DNA from: AP-15 sp963775875
Lineage (GTDB): Bacteria > Pseudomonadota > Alphaproteobacteria > ATCC43930 > CGMCC-115725
Reading direction: 5' to 3'
DNA: 64,000 nt
NCBI GenBank assembly: GCA_963775875.1
Contig: CAVZKP010000025.1
Location: 62,001 to 126,000, forward strand
Positions 1 to 8,677 of the stretch are shown piece after piece (positions within the stretch are counted from its first letter, which is position 1; each line of letters begins with the position of its first letter). The notes under the pieces were generated by a model. That model had not been told where the DNA came from and ran no database searches. It saw only the letters and a program-made list of their open reading frames with translations. The position numbers and the translations under genes are program-made.

Positions 1-880
1 GCTCGGTAAGCGGCAGATCGACGATCCGCGCACCCCTGCGCGACAACATTGTGCAAGCATCTGCGAACGCCGTTGCCACCTCCGGTGCGAGGTCGTCGAG
101 GACGAAACTCTGCGGTACGCCCAGGCGCAATGCCTCCACCGGGACCGGCGGCGGCACGATGGGTTCCTCGCCTGCCATCACCGCGTCGGCGATCGCGCAG
201 CAGGCGACACTGTTGGCCAAAGGTCCGATCGAATCGAGGGTCGCGGACAGCGGCGTCGTGCCAGCGCGCGAAATCCGCTTTTGCGTCGGCTTCAGGCCGA
301 CAAGTCCGCACAGCGCCGCCGGGATGCGCACTGAGCCACCGGTGTCGGTGCCGATCGCCACCACAGCACCGCCGTCGGCGACCGAGACCGCGGCACCCGA
401 CGAGGAACCGCCGGGGATGCATCGGCGGTCACAGGGACTGCCCGGCGTGCCGTAATGCGGGTTGATGCCGACACCCGAGAAGGCGAACTCGGTCATGTTG
501 GTGCGACCGATCAGGATGGCGCCGGCGGCTCGCAGGCGAGCGACAATTGGCGCGTCGTGTTTGGCTGGCGGCATATCGTCAAGGGCCTTGGAACCGGCCA
601 AGGTGCGTTCCCCCGCCACGTCGAAGAGGTCCTTGATCGACACCGGCAATCCGGCGAGCGGTGAGGCGACATAGCCGGCGGCGCGCAAGCGGTCTTGGGC
701 ATCGGCGGCGGCACGCGCGGTGTCGCTGTAGACTTTGATAAAGGTGCGCGTCCCCTCGCCCGTCGGGTCGGCGATCCGGGCCAACGCTGCCTCGATCAAT
801 GCCCGACTGGTGGTCCGGCCGGCCGCGAGATCCTCGGCCAGGCTCAATACGGTCGGTTTCGACTCGATGGCAGGGGGCAT
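1..880 (-). CDS. Amidase signature family enzyme, C-terminal end cut by window edge
   Basis: The reverse strand reads continuously from ATG at 880 to the window edge without a stop. Seen: an N-terminal helical region, a catalytic-lysine motif SIKDLFDV, then the amidase signature with the Ser-rich stretch GGSSSGAAVSVADGG, and GTDTGGSVRIPAALCGLVGLKPT carrying the nucleophilic serine region. Amidases of this family (GatA-like fold, Ser-cisSer-Lys triad) hydrolyse amide bonds of small substrates; the substrate cannot be read here. About 293 residues are present and the missing C-terminus lies outside the window. The start lies only two bases from the left end of an IS3 remnant, so the native promoter has probably been replaced or lost. 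Confidence 0.9.
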   Translation of the reverse strand, partial: MPPAIESKPTVLSLAEDLAAGRTTSRALIEAALARIADPTGEGTRTFIKVYSDTARAAADAQDRLRAAGYVASPLAGLPVSIKDLFDVAGERTLAGSKALDDMPPAKHDAPIVARLRAAGAILIGRTNMTEFAFSGVGINPHYGTPGSPCDRRCIPGGSSSGAAVSVADGGAVVAIGTDTGGSVRIPAALCGLVGLKPTQKRISRAGTTPLSATLDSIGPLANSVACCAIADAVMAGEEPIVPPPVPVEALRLGVPQSFVLDDLAPEVATAFADACTMLSRRGARIVDLPLTE

Positions 881-937
881 AATGGACTTGCTTCGAAAAA
901 GTGGAGAGTTCCCCGATGAACGATGAGGAACTCGAGG

Positions 938-1228
938 ATGCAGCAGCGACGGTTTACGAAGGAATTTGAGGAGGAAGCGGTCCGTCTAGTGCAAACCAAC
1001 GGGCGGACGCAGCGTGAGATCGCCGGTGATCTGGGGATAGGGCTGTCGACGCTGGTCCGCTGGATCGGCCGGAGCCGGGATCGGCGTGCTGCCGACCCCG
1101 CGACGGCGGCAGAGAGCGATGTCACGGCAGAGCTGAAGCGGCTGCGCCGGGAGAACGAGATCCTCCGCCAGGAACGGGATATCCTGAAAAAGGCCACCGC
1201 TTTTTTCGCCCGGGAGGGAAGTCGATGA
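938..1228 (+). CDS. IS3-family transposase OrfA (helix-turn-helix subunit)
   Basis: The protein from ATG 938 begins MQQRRFTKEFEEEAVRLV, the usual start of IS3/IS911 OrfA proteins. It has an HTH around 'TQREIAGDLGIGLSTLVRWI' and a C-terminal leucine-zipper-like segment (ELKRLRRENEILRQERDILKK). OrfA binds the IS ends and normally forms a fusion with OrfB by -1 frameshifting. An in-frame ATG at 923 would add five residues, but the family start matches 938. Because OrfB is truncated, this element cannot move by itself. Confidence 0.88.
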   Translation: MQQRRFTKEFEEEAVRLVQTNGRTQREIAGDLGIGLSTLVRWIGRSRDRRAADPATAAESDVTAELKRLRRENEILRQERDILKKATAFFAREGSR

Positions 1229-1281
1229 GGTTCGCGCTCATCGATCGGGCGAAGGCGGAATTCTCGATCCATCGTCTTTGA
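1225..1281 (+). pseudogene. IS3-family transposase OrfB, 18-codon stub
   Basis: ATG at 1225 overlaps the orfA stop (ATGA). The reading frame gives MRFALIDRAKAEFSIHRL and then TGA. This matches the usual beginning of IS3-group OrfB proteins, whose HTH_21 and DDE integrase domains should follow but are absent. The stop arises at the junction with the downstream monooxygenase remnant. Confidence 0.7.
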
Positions 1282-1516
1282 GACCGACATCGACGGCTTC
1301 AACTTGGCTTACGCAGTAACACCGGAAACCTTTGCCGACGTCGTGGATTTAGTCGTGCCGGAATTGCAGCGCCGCGGCGTCTACAAACTCGACTACATGC
1401 CGGGCACCCTGCGAGAGAACCTCTCCGGTCCCGGCCAGGCCCGTTTGCCGTCAAACCATCCCGCGGCACGGGTCCGCCCAACCGCAAGCCGTCACGGAGA
1501 CCCGGTAAGGAGCTAA
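1270..1516 (+). pseudogene. 3' end of an NtaA/SnaA/DszA-type FMN-dependent monooxygenase
   Basis: An open frame from about 1270 to TAA at 1514-1516 encodes FETDIDGFNLAYAVTPETF, then DVVDLVVPELQRRGVYKL, then PGTLRENLSG. This is the characteristic C-terminus of nitrilotriacetate/dibenzothiophene-sulfone type flavin monooxygenases (bacterial luciferase fold). The N-terminal three quarters, with the flavin pocket, are missing and replaced by the IS3 remnant. It has no start codon of its own. The gene was probably truncated by the IS or by a deletion next to it. Its original neighbours may have been the amidase and dehydrogenase around it. Confidence 0.75.
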
Positions 1517-1581
1517 TCTGTTCTTTAACAAAGACGCCGGCGCCCTCGATGCTGGGCGGCGAGGCGTCCGGGAGGAGATCG

Positions 1582-2528
1582 ATGGAACACGCCGACATTC
1601 GGCATGTCGCGGTAATCGGGACCGGCACGATCGGCGCCAGCTGGACGGCGTTCTTCATGTCGCGCGGCCTATCGGTGGCGGCCAGCGACCCGGCACCGCA
1701 GGCGGAATCCACATTGCGCCGCTTCGTCGCCGCTTCATGGCCGGCGCTGGTCCGGCTCGGCGCCCCTCAGCCGCTCCCCGACAAGGTGCCCGAAGACCGG
1801 CTGTCGTTTCATGCCGAGCCCGAGGAGGCGCTGACTGGCGTCGATTTCGTCCAGGAGAACGCTCCCGAGCGCGTGGAGGTGAAGCGCGCGCTGCTGGCCC
1901 GTCTTGATGCGGCACTGCCCTCCGAGGTGATCATCGCCTCGAGTTCGTCCGGCCTGCTTATGAGCAGCTTGCAGGCAGATTGCCGTCATCCTGAGCGCTG
2001 CGTGATCGGCCATCCGTTCAACCCGCCGCATCTCGTGCCATTGGTCGAGGTCGTCGCCGGCAACGACACCGCACCGGCCACCGTCGAACGCGTGCTCGCC
2101 TTTTACGCTGCGATCGGCAAGCGGCCGACCCACATCCGCCGCGAGGTTCCAGGACACGTTGCCAACCGGCTGCAAGCTGCGCTGTGGCGCGAGGCGGTTC
2201 ATCTCGTCGCCGAGGGGGTTGCGCGACGGTTGCCGACATCGACACCGCGATCAGCGATGGGCCGGGCGTGCGCTGGGCCCTGATCGGCCCGCACTTGACC
2301 TTTCATCTGGCCGGCGGCCGCGGCGGGATCGGGCATTTCCTCGACCAGTTCGCCGGTCCCATGGAAGCGTGGTGGGAGACCCTCGGTCAGCGCCACCTCA
2401 CCGCCGAGGTCCGCGGCGCGATTGCCGCCGGGGTTGCGACGGAGGCCGCTGGCCGCTCGATCGACGAGTTGGCGGCAGAGCGCGACCGCCGGCTGGTCGA
2501 AATCCTGGCCCTCAAACGGCGTGGCTGA
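1582..2528 (+). pseudogene. 3-hydroxyacyl-CoA dehydrogenase family protein, frameshifted
   Basis: ATG 1582 follows a GGGAGGAG ribosome site. The N-terminal Rossmann motif is VAVIGTGTIGASW (residues about 9-21); later come SSSSGLLMSSL, the catalytic-His region GHPFNPPHLVPLVEVV, and VANRLQAALWREAVHL. These fit NAD-dependent 3-hydroxyacyl-CoA or L-carnitine dehydrogenase-like enzymes. At about 2221-2228 the frame breaks; a second frame continues ADIDTAISDGPGVRWALIGP and ends at 2528. Removing two bases, or adding one, restores about 314 residues, normal for this family. Either a real inactivating indel or a sequencing error; the rest of the protein looks well conserved. Confidence 0.8.
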
Positions 2529-2603
2529 GGGTCAGTCCGGACAGCGCCAAGCTCGTCCTCGCACAGAGTGAAGAAATGTTTAAAGCTCCCAGGGTGGCCC
2601 TTC

Positions 2604-3887
2604 TCAAGCCGGCTCATAAGGCTGCGGTTCACTTCCGCTTCGAGACCAATCCCCAACCGGTTCCTTGTCCCAACGCTCCAAGGATTCGGCCAGGACGCGG
2701 TGCATGTGCCCGCGGTTAGGATCACAGGCGCCGTCAACTAGCCGCTGCGCCTGTTGCCTGGCCCAATCCAGCGCCCCGATCCGCGATGCAGCGCTCATCA
2801 GATGAAGGAAGGCCCCCTGGACCAGCGAGACTTCAGGATCATAGCCGCTGCCAGTGAGCAGGCGTTCCAGTGCGAGCAGCCCGATTTCCGCCGCGAATTT
2901 GGGCTCCTTGGCAGCGAAGTCCCGCGCGGCGCGTACGAGGGTGCCAGGCTCGGCAGCGAAGTCTCGCGCGCAGCCGAGGGCGACGTCGAGGAACCCGGCA
3001 TCTTTTGCCGCAGCAAACCACTTGCCGCGCTCACCCCGCGTCTCGATCAGATCCAGCAAGACTTGCCGGCGGTCCCGTTCAGGGTAGCGCTTGACCGTCG
3101 CACGGTAGACTGCAAGGTAGGTCGGACCGGTCGCTGCTGTTAGCCCATAGCGGCGGTAGGCCTCGTTCGCCCGCCCACTCTTGATCAACACATCCTCGCA
3201 GAACCTATCGATGGCGGTCTGGTCGTAACCTTGCGGCGTGCGACAGCCATCGGCATAGGCAACCGCGGCATCCCACGCTCTCTGCCTTGCGAGCGCCTCG
3301 GCACCAAAGCGATGCCAGTGCCACCACCTCATCCGAGCGCACGCCAGCAGCTCGACCAGGTCGCCGTACCGCCCAGCCTCCAGCAAACAGGACAGGCAGA
3401 TCGCTGTGCCGACGACGTGACCGCCGGGTCGCTCGTCGACCCAGACGCGCCGGATCAATGCGCAAAGCCGCTCCGCGTATTCATTCATGAGCTCGAGGTA
3501 GACGGCGATCTTGCCCCACCGGTCCTCTACCGGCGCGAGGTACTGCACCCCATCGTCCATGACTGCCTGGAACAGACGCTCAAGCCATGCGCTCCGCGTC
3601 ATCACGTCTGCCGGAGCCGAGATCAGTATCGGTACCAGCTCGTCGAGTGTGCGATAGACAGCGCCACCGAGGGCGCCGGAAGAAGTGTCGATCCCCTCCA
3701 GCGCAGGCCATAGCCGTTCCATCAGCGAAACACAGCCTTCGGCTGCCACAACGCGATCCGACTTGGCGACGGAATTGATCTCGCGGACCGCCTCCTTGAG
3801 CCGTTTTCCGGCAAGAGCAGATCCGCGCCAACCGTAGGCACGCGCACGAAACCTCGCTTTGAAAGCCCATCGATAACCGTTCGTCAT
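2604..3887 (-). CDS. DUF6880-like protein of unknown function
   Basis: 427 residues from ATG 3887, beginning MTNGYRWAFKARFRARAYGW. The C-terminal half is helical and repeat-like, with TYLAVYRATVKRYPERDRR, GKWFAAAKDAGFLDVALG and ALDWARQQAQRLV. I associate these with the DUF6880 family, often next to helicase genes; this assignment rests on memory of the motif and is moderate. No catalytic motif is visible. The start overlaps the stop of the upstream recD2 frame (TGA/ATG, 3884-3887), so the two genes were translationally coupled. An alternative upstream continuation exists only because recD2 is frameshifted into this frame near 3998. Confidence 0.65.
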   Translation of the reverse strand: MTNGYRWAFKARFRARAYGWRGSALAGKRLKEAVREINSVAKSDRVVAAEGCVSLMERLWPALEGIDTSSGALGGAVYRTLDELVPILISAPADVMTRSAWLERLFQAVMDDGVQYLAPVEDRWGKIAVYLELMNEYAERLCALIRRVWVDERPGGHVVGTAICLSCLLEAGRYGDLVELLACARMRWWHWHRFGAEALARQRAWDAAVAYADGCRTPQGYDQTAIDRFCEDVLIKSGRANEAYRRYGLTAATGPTYLAVYRATVKRYPERDRRQVLLDLIETRGERGKWFAAAKDAGFLDVALGCARDFAAEPGTLVRAARDFAAKEPKFAAEIGLLALERLLTGSGYDPEVSLVQGAFLHLMSAASRIGALDWARQQAQRLVDGACDPNRGHMHRVLAESLERWDKEPVGDWSRSGSEPQPYEPA

Positions 3888-5720
3888 CGGTCGGATTCCT
3901 CGATCTGCCGCTCGAGAGGGACCGGTGCCCGTTGCCCGAGCCACTCCCGCAGTTTCGACCACCGCCGCCGTGTCCGCGCCCCCTTCACGGCGATCGCCAA
4001 GCGCCTTTCGCTGCCCGACGAGGACCACCAGGCGCTTGCCGCGGGTTACGCCGGTGTAGACCAGGTTGCGTTGCAGCATCGGATAGTGTTGCGTGGTCAG
4101 CGGAATGACCACGGCCGGGTATTCCGAGCCCTGGCTCTTATGGATCGTGGTCGCATAGGCCAGCACCAGCTCGTCGAGCTCGCCAAAGCCGTAGGTGACT
4201 TGCGGCCATCGTAGTCGACCGAGAGCTCGCCTTCCTCGATATCGATGCCCGACACGATACCAAGGTCGCCGTTGTAGACGTCCTTGTCGTAATCATTCTC
4301 GACCTGCATGACCTTATCGCCCGGACAGAAGGTCGAGCCGAAGCGCTCGATGCGCATCTCGCCAGGCGGGATTCAGCGCCTTCTGCAGCTCGATATTGAG
4401 CGAGCGGGCGCCGAGGCCGCCGCGGTTCATCGGGCAAAGCACCTGGATGTCGCGTATCGGGTCGAATCCGAAACGCTTCGGGATTCGGTCCTTCACGATC
4501 ACCAGCAGCTTTCGGACCCCGTCTTCCGGCTCCGCCGCATCGACGAAGTAGAAATCGCCTGCCTCGGCAGTGGCGAGATCGGGCATCACACCCTGGTTGA
4601 TCCGATGCGCGTTGGTGATGATCCGGCTCTCGGCAGCTTGGCGGAAGACCTCGGTCAACCGCACCACCGGCACGGCACCCGATGCGATGATGTCGGCCAG
4701 AACCTGCCCCGGCCCGACCGAGGGCAGCTGATCGACATCGCCGACCAGCAGCAGCGCCGCCCCCTCCGGCAGGGCACGCAGGACGGCTCGCATCAGCGGC
4801 ACGTCGACCATTGAGGTCTCGTCGACGACCAGCAAATCGCAGTCGAGGGGCGCGTCCTCGTTGCGCCGGAAACGGCCGGTTTTCGGATCGGTCTCGAGTA
4901 GGCGGTGGATCGTCTTCGCCTCGAGACCGGTGCTCTCGGTCAGGCGCTTGGCGGCGCGGCCGGTCGGGGCGCACATCGCGATCGTGACCGCCTTGGCGAT
5001 CAGGATCTTGAGCAGCGAGTTGACCAGCGTGGTCTTGCCAACGCCGGGGCCGCCGGTAATGACCATCACTTTGGAGACGAGTGCGGCCCGGAGCGCTGCC
5101 TTCTGGCTGTCGGCAAGCGCCAGCCAGTTGGGCTGGCACTTGCCGCGGATGTCGCGAGCCAGCCGGTAGGGGTTCTCCGAGATCAGCTGAACCGCATCGG
5201 CGCCATAGGTCTTGTAGATGCGCACCGCGCGCGAGGTGCCGACGCCGTTGCTGTGCAGGAACAGCATGATCTCGCGGATCACCTTCTGCTCGGCCCAGCC
5301 CCCGATGATCCGCTCGGCACGCTTCGGGCCGATCCCGGTCACCTCACGCAGGCGGCCCGGTTCTTGCTCGATGATGTCGAACACGGCTTCGCCGAAGGCG
5401 CGAACCAGCTTCCGCGCGTAGACCGGCCCGATACCGCGGATCATGCCGGAGCCGAGATATTTCTCGATCCCCTCGATCGTGGTCGGCGCCGTGGCTTTGA
5501 GGAACGACGCCCTGAATTGGACGCCGCGCGTGCGATCGTTGACCCAGGACCCGCTCGCCTGCACGAACTCACCGGCCGCGGTCATCGCAGCATGGCCAAG
5601 GACGGTGATCAGGTCGCGCTGGCCGCGGGCTTTTACCTGTAAAACGCAGAACCCGTTCTCCGCGTTGTGGAAGGTGACGCGCTCGACCAGACCGGCCAGG
5701 ACCTCGGTTGGCGTGCTCGT
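3884..5720 (-). pseudogene. recD2: RecD2-like ATP-dependent DNA helicase, decayed (internal deletion and frameshifts)
   Basis: The N-terminal piece reads EVLAGLVERVTFHNAENGFCVL. Helix-hairpin-helix segments (GIGPVYARKLVRAFG, VTGIGPKRAERIIGGW) and a Walker A GGPGVGKTT follow, then DEASM-like DETSMVD, LLLVGDVDQLPSVG and VYTGVTRGKRLVVLVG. This is the RecD2/TraA-like SF1B helicase layout. Decay signs: the stretch normally between the HhH region and the ATPase is missing (RDIRGK runs straight into ALADSQKAAL near 5120). Frame shifts occur near 4368, 4198 and 3998. The 5' end has ACG (5720) where ATG is expected. The intact tail frame ends WLGQRAPVPLERQIEESDR at the TGA overlapping the DUF6880 start. 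Confidence 0.8.
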
Positions 5721-6050
5721 CCTTTATCCCTGCACCATCGCCCGAGATAGCACCGTCCTTCCCATGTTGGAATCCCTACGAGGGGCAAAAATAAGACACA
5801 GCAAGCATAGGGTTGATCAGCTCCTGCTTTCCGGGATTGCATGCATTGCCCGCGCCCTGGACCCCGGTCCTCATGAATCCATGACAAAGCGAACCCCCGA
5901 AAAGGCAACCGCCGAGAGATTCGTGCTGCTCGCGGCCTCGGTTTCGACAGGCTTGCTCTGGCAAAAATCCGTCGCGGCTGAAAGACGATCTCCACCACAG
6001 CCGGTAGTCAAACATCTCGTCTCAGCCCGGAAAATAGGGGGGATAAGCCA
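5721..6050. other. Intergenic stretch without recognisable gene
   Basis: Lies between the divergent recD2 remnant and a secreted hypothetical protein. Base composition is lower in GC than the surroundings. I saw no coding pattern, tRNA or clear repeat here; it may hold promoters for both directions. Confidence 0.4.
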
Positions 6051-6401
6051 ATGTCATACCGCTTGCTCGGCAGAGCATTACCAATTTTCATCGTTCTGCT
6101 ATTTTACAGCGACGCCGCGCGGGCGTTCGAAACACTTTTCATACTACCGTGCACGATCACCTATAGTGGGCGGCCGCCAATTGAGACGAGCTGCGAACTT
6201 CAGCGCAGCATCTCACACGACCTGCTGGTTGAAAAAATTAAAACACCGAACGGCGGGATCTTCGTTATACAAAACGATCAATCCGATGCTGGGAGTGGTA
6301 TCTCGACCACCAAAGAGCTGCCAAAATATCGGATCAGCCAATTACGTGTTACCAGAACCAACAAGTCAAGCTATGTCTTTAGGCAGACAGAGGCCCCTTA
6401 A
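6051..6401 (+). CDS. Small secreted protein of unknown function
   Basis: 116 residues from ATG 6051, preceded by a purine-rich GGGGGGATAAG at suitable distance. The N-terminus MSYRLLGRALPIFIVLLFYS followed by DAARA|FETLF looks like a Sec signal peptide with a signal peptidase I site. The mature part (about 90 residues) has two cysteines (residues about 34 and 48) that could form a disulfide. Codon use is lower in GC than the rest of the window, suggesting foreign origin. No family recognised. Confidence 0.5.
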   Translation: MSYRLLGRALPIFIVLLFYSDAARAFETLFILPCTITYSGRPPIETSCELQRSISHDLLVEKIKTPNGGIFVIQNDQSDAGSGISTTKELPKYRISQLRVTRTNKSSYVFRQTEAP

Positions 6402-6589
6402 GGACCTATTTTCCCATTGATACTTGAATATGAAGCAGTAATCACCATATAGTTATGGTCATCTGAGCAGAAGATCTCTCCGGAAACGAATTCCTCAGCT
6501 CGCGCAAAGCGTGCCGAGCCGCCCGTGTTCAGAGACCCTCGTAAGGAGAGATCACCGCAGCTCCGTTGACGACCGCCGACCATCCTCGA

Positions 6590-6640
6590 CCCCCTGCTGA
6601 CAGAAGTTGGCAAGGGTTGGGTCATTGGAAACATCCAACC
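6590..6640 (+). promoter_or_regulatory. Two-hairpin leader element, copy 1 (weakest pairing)
   Basis: Hairpin 1 centres on GCTGAC (6596-6601), loop AGAA (6602-6605) and GTTGGC (6606-6611), extended by a partly paired C-rich/G-rich base. Hairpin 2 is GGTTGG (6615-6620) with CCAACC (6635-6640). It sits between an upstream intergenic region and the ribosome site (GGAGAAATTCC) of the gene at 6653. Sequence of hairpin 2 differs from other copies but the architecture (AGAA hairpin, second hairpin, SD, ATG) is the same. Confidence 0.55.
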
Positions 6641-6652
6641 GGAGAAATTCCA

Positions 6653-7000
6653 ATGCCCAAATTCGTGATTGAGCGTCAGTACCTGGTGCCGATGTACCAG
6701 CACATCGTTGTCGAGGCCGAAACCCTCGAAGCGGCCTGTGGGATGGCGGTGACCGACGATATCGCCTGGGATACCCAGGAGATGGACAGCGACAACGCTC
6801 GCAAGACCACGGTCACCAACGCCAAGGTGATCCCCGACAACCTCGAACTCGTCGCCGGCGACATCATCCCCGGCCGCGATCGGCCCGCGATCCCCAGCTT
6901 TGGGGTTCCGGGGTACGGCCTCAGCACCTTTCTCTACGAGAATGAGGCCGAGACCAGCCTGCTCCTCGAAATCCCCGCAGAATTCACCGACGACGAATAA
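6653..7000 (+). CDS. Conserved-looking plasmid/ICE protein of unknown function
   Basis: 115 residues, MPKFVIERQYLVPMYQHIVV..., from ATG 6653 after a GGAGAAATTCC ribosome site. A longer in-frame reading from 6566 exists but runs through the leader hairpins and is rejected. The protein is acidic, with a beta-strand-like start and no signal peptide or catalytic motif. The phrase YQHIVVEAETLEAACGMAV resembles small accessory proteins found near DUF932 genes on plasmids and ICEs, but I cannot name a family. It is first in a co-directional run of genes, each behind a similar leader. Confidence 0.7.
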   Translation: MPKFVIERQYLVPMYQHIVVEAETLEAACGMAVTDDIAWDTQEMDSDNARKTTVTNAKVIPDNLELVAGDIIPGRDRPAIPSFGVPGYGLSTFLYENEAETSLLLEIPAEFTDDE

Positions 7001-7008
7001 TCCGCCCC

Positions 7009-7034
7009 GCCCCCTCAGCAGAAGCTGAGGGGGC
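7009..7034 (+). promoter_or_regulatory. Two-hairpin leader element, copy 2 (hairpin 1 perfect, 11 bp)
   Basis: GCCCCCTCAGC (7009-7019), loop AGAA (7020-7023), GCTGAGGGGGC (7024-7034): an 11-bp perfect stem eight bases after the stop of the preceding gene. It is followed by CGGGCGTCGGAGCCCTCAGG, a diverged version of the second half seen in other copies. No T-run follows, so it does not look like a simple terminator. No gene starts directly after it; the next start is at 7284 behind copy 3. Confidence 0.6.
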
Positions 7035-7199
7035 ATCGGGCGTCGGAGCCCTCAGGTCATCGCGATCGTGCCCGTAACCGCCGGCAGGAACAAACCTGCG
7101 GTTCTCGACGCGGCATCTGTCGGAGTCCTGTCAGACGAAAGGGGCTCGCCATTCGGGCGAGTTCAATCCCTGCGTCTGCTCCCACCAGCACGGCCTCTC

Positions 7200-7262
7200 C
7201 CCCTCACCAGCAGCAGCTTGTGAGGGGCGCGGCGTCAGGAGCGGGCAACCCGCCCCTCCTGA
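7200..7262 (+). promoter_or_regulatory. Two-hairpin leader element, copy 3 (upstream of the DUF932 gene)
   Basis: Hairpin 1: CCCCTCAC plus AGC (7200-7211), loop AGCA (7212-7215), GCT plus GTGAGGGG (7216-7227) with one internal mismatch. Hairpin 2: TCAGGAG (7235-7241), one bulged C, GGGC (7243-7246), a five-base loop, GCCC (7252-7255), CTCCTGA (7256-7262). The ribosome site GAAAGGGAG and ATG 7284 follow directly. The stems keep their pairing although their sequence differs from the other copies. Confidence 0.65.
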
Positions 7263-7283
7263 TCTGAAAGGGAGTTGAACAAT

Positions 7284-8390
7284 ATGACCACGCTTACTCA
7301 GGCGCACCGGCAATGGGCATCGCGTCCGGCCGATCAGCGTTTTACGTCCCTGACCGAATTGCAGGCCTTCGCCGCCCTGTCGCGGCAGACCAGCCGGTCG
7401 AAAGTCGTCAGCACCCGGGAGATCGAATTGTTCCCGGCCGCCGACGATCACCGGGGATTGCTGATCGGTGATCGCGACGGGACCCAGGCCGCGCCGACTC
7501 ATTGGTCGTTCGGACAGCTGTGCTCGCTCGCATCGACGCCCTCCCCGGCGTCCTATTTCCGCGACAGCAGGCTGCCGACCCCGATCATCGCCGACTGCCT
7601 CAACTTCAACCTGCGCTTCACCCGCGGGGTCGAAGACATCAAGCTTCTGGTCTGTGGCCAGGGCGACGATCTCGAGCTCCGCGCCGCCACCGGTCCCCGC
7701 TATGGCCGCATCTGGAATGCCGACGTGGTTGATTCCCTCGTCGAGCGTTTCGGCGATGGCGTCTCGGGACACTGGCGGGTGCCGGGCATCTTCGGCCGGC
7801 AGGTTGCGGTCGACAAGGGCAACACGACTCTCTACGCCAGCGATCGCGACATGTTCGTGTTCCTCGCCGATGAGGATCGCCGCATCGAGATCCCGAACCG
7901 CCGTGACGGCAAACCGGGATCCCTCGCCCGCGGCTTCTTCGTGTGGAACTCGGAGGTCGGCAACACCACGCTCGGCGCCGGGTTTTTCCTCTTCGACTAT
8001 GTCTGCTCGAACCGCTACGTCTGGGGTGCGGACCAGTACACCGAAATCCGCATCCGCCACACCAGCGGCGCGCCAGACCGCTGGCTCGAAGAGGTGACCC
8101 CGGTTCTTCGCGAATACGCGGAGGGCAGCGCCAAGCCGGTATTGCAGGCGATCGAGGACGCCCGGTCCAAACGGATCGAGGCCAATCTCGACCAGTTCCT
8201 GGCAAAACGCTTTGGCAAATCCCTGGTCCCGGCTCTGAAGGCCGTCCACCAGACCGAGGAGAGCCGGCCGATCGAGACCTTGTGGGACGCGACCGTCGCC
8301 GCCACCGCGCATGCTCGCTCATTGCCGAACAACGACAAGCGGCTCGAGCTCGAACGCAGCGCCGGTGAACTGCTGAAGCCGGCAGCCTGA
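7284..8390 (+). CDS. DUF932 family protein (plasmid/phage-associated)
   Basis: 368 residues from ATG 7284 behind GAAAGGGAG. The sequence has the DUF932 pattern: an N-terminal 'HWSFGQLCSLASTPSPASYF' region, then RDSRLPTPIIADCLNF, a central region ending WNSEVGNTTLGAGFFLFDYVC, and a helical tail. DUF932 proteins occur on plasmids, ICEs and phages; their biochemical role is not established. Its position in a run of accessory genes with iterated leaders points to a mobile-element maintenance or regulatory function. Frame is intact and codon use matches the host. Confidence 0.8.
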   Translation: MTTLTQAHRQWASRPADQRFTSLTELQAFAALSRQTSRSKVVSTREIELFPAADDHRGLLIGDRDGTQAAPTHWSFGQLCSLASTPSPASYFRDSRLPTPIIADCLNFNLRFTRGVEDIKLLVCGQGDDLELRAATGPRYGRIWNADVVDSLVERFGDGVSGHWRVPGIFGRQVAVDKGNTTLYASDRDMFVFLADEDRRIEIPNRRDGKPGSLARGFFVWNSEVGNTTLGAGFFLFDYVCSNRYVWGADQYTEIRIRHTSGAPDRWLEEVTPVLREYAEGSAKPVLQAIEDARSKRIEANLDQFLAKRFGKSLVPALKAVHQTEESRPIETLWDATVAATAHARSLPNNDKRLELERSAGELLKPAA

Positions 8391-8400
8391 CCCGCGCCTC

Positions 8401-8454
8401 ACCCCTGCTGACAGAAGTCGGCGGGGGTCGAGGCGTCGGAGCATCCCGCTCCGA
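8401..8454 (+). promoter_or_regulatory. Two-hairpin leader element, copy 4 (type example)
   Basis: Hairpin 1: ACCCCTGCTGAC (8401-8412), loop AGAA (8413-8416), GTCGGCGGGGGT (8417-8428), a 12-bp stem allowing G-U pairs. Linker CGAGGCG. Hairpin 2: TCGGAGC (8436-8442), loop ATCCC (8443-8447), GCTCCGA (8448-8454). A GAGGAA ribosome site lies partly in or just after hairpin 2 and ATG follows at 8465, so folding could control access to the ribosome site. Confidence 0.75.
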
Positions 8455-8464
8455 GGAACTTTTC

Positions 8465-8677
8465 ATGAACATCATCAAACTCGACGCAGCGCGTCGGCAC
8501 ACCGGCCGCGAGCTCACCGTCGACGAAGCCAAGACCCTCGTCAGCCATCCGAACATCTCGGTGGTGAAGGCGCAGGCCGCAGCCCTGTCATTGCATCCCT
8601 GGAACAACACCCCGCAGGAGTGGCTGCGGCTCGAAGCCTGCCTCGTGCTGATCGCGGAGCGGCGCCGTGGATCCTGA
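8465..8677 (+). CDS. Small protein of unknown function in the iterated-leader cluster
   Basis: 70 residues, MNIIKLDAARRHTGRELTVDEAK..., starting at ATG 8465 behind GAGGAACTTTTC. No signal peptide, membrane segment or known motif. The end overlaps the start of the next frame at 8667, so the two are probably translationally coupled. Likely a small helical accessory protein. Confidence 0.6.
   Translation: MNIIKLDAARRHTGRELTVDEAKTLVSHPNISVVKAQAAALSLHPWNNTPQEWLRLEACLVLIAERRRGS

Larger units (their letters stand above)
883..1281 (+). mobile_element. IS3-family insertion sequence remnant (left end, orfA, stub of orfB)
   Basis: The segment starts with TGGACTTGCTTCG, which resembles an IS3-type terminal inverted repeat. 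It continues with an intact orfA and the first codons of orfB, joined by an ATGA overlap at 1225-1228. orfB stops after 18 codons, exactly where the sequence becomes the 3' end of an unrelated monooxygenase gene. The right end of the IS is therefore missing, probably through a deletion or recombination with the neighbour. No matching right inverted repeat or target duplication was seen. Confidence 0.75.

Noticed and set aside
7009..7034. Ordinary rho-independent terminator after the 6653 gene
   Set aside because: There is no T-run after the stem and the AGAA loop and following sequence match the leader element seen before the other genes.
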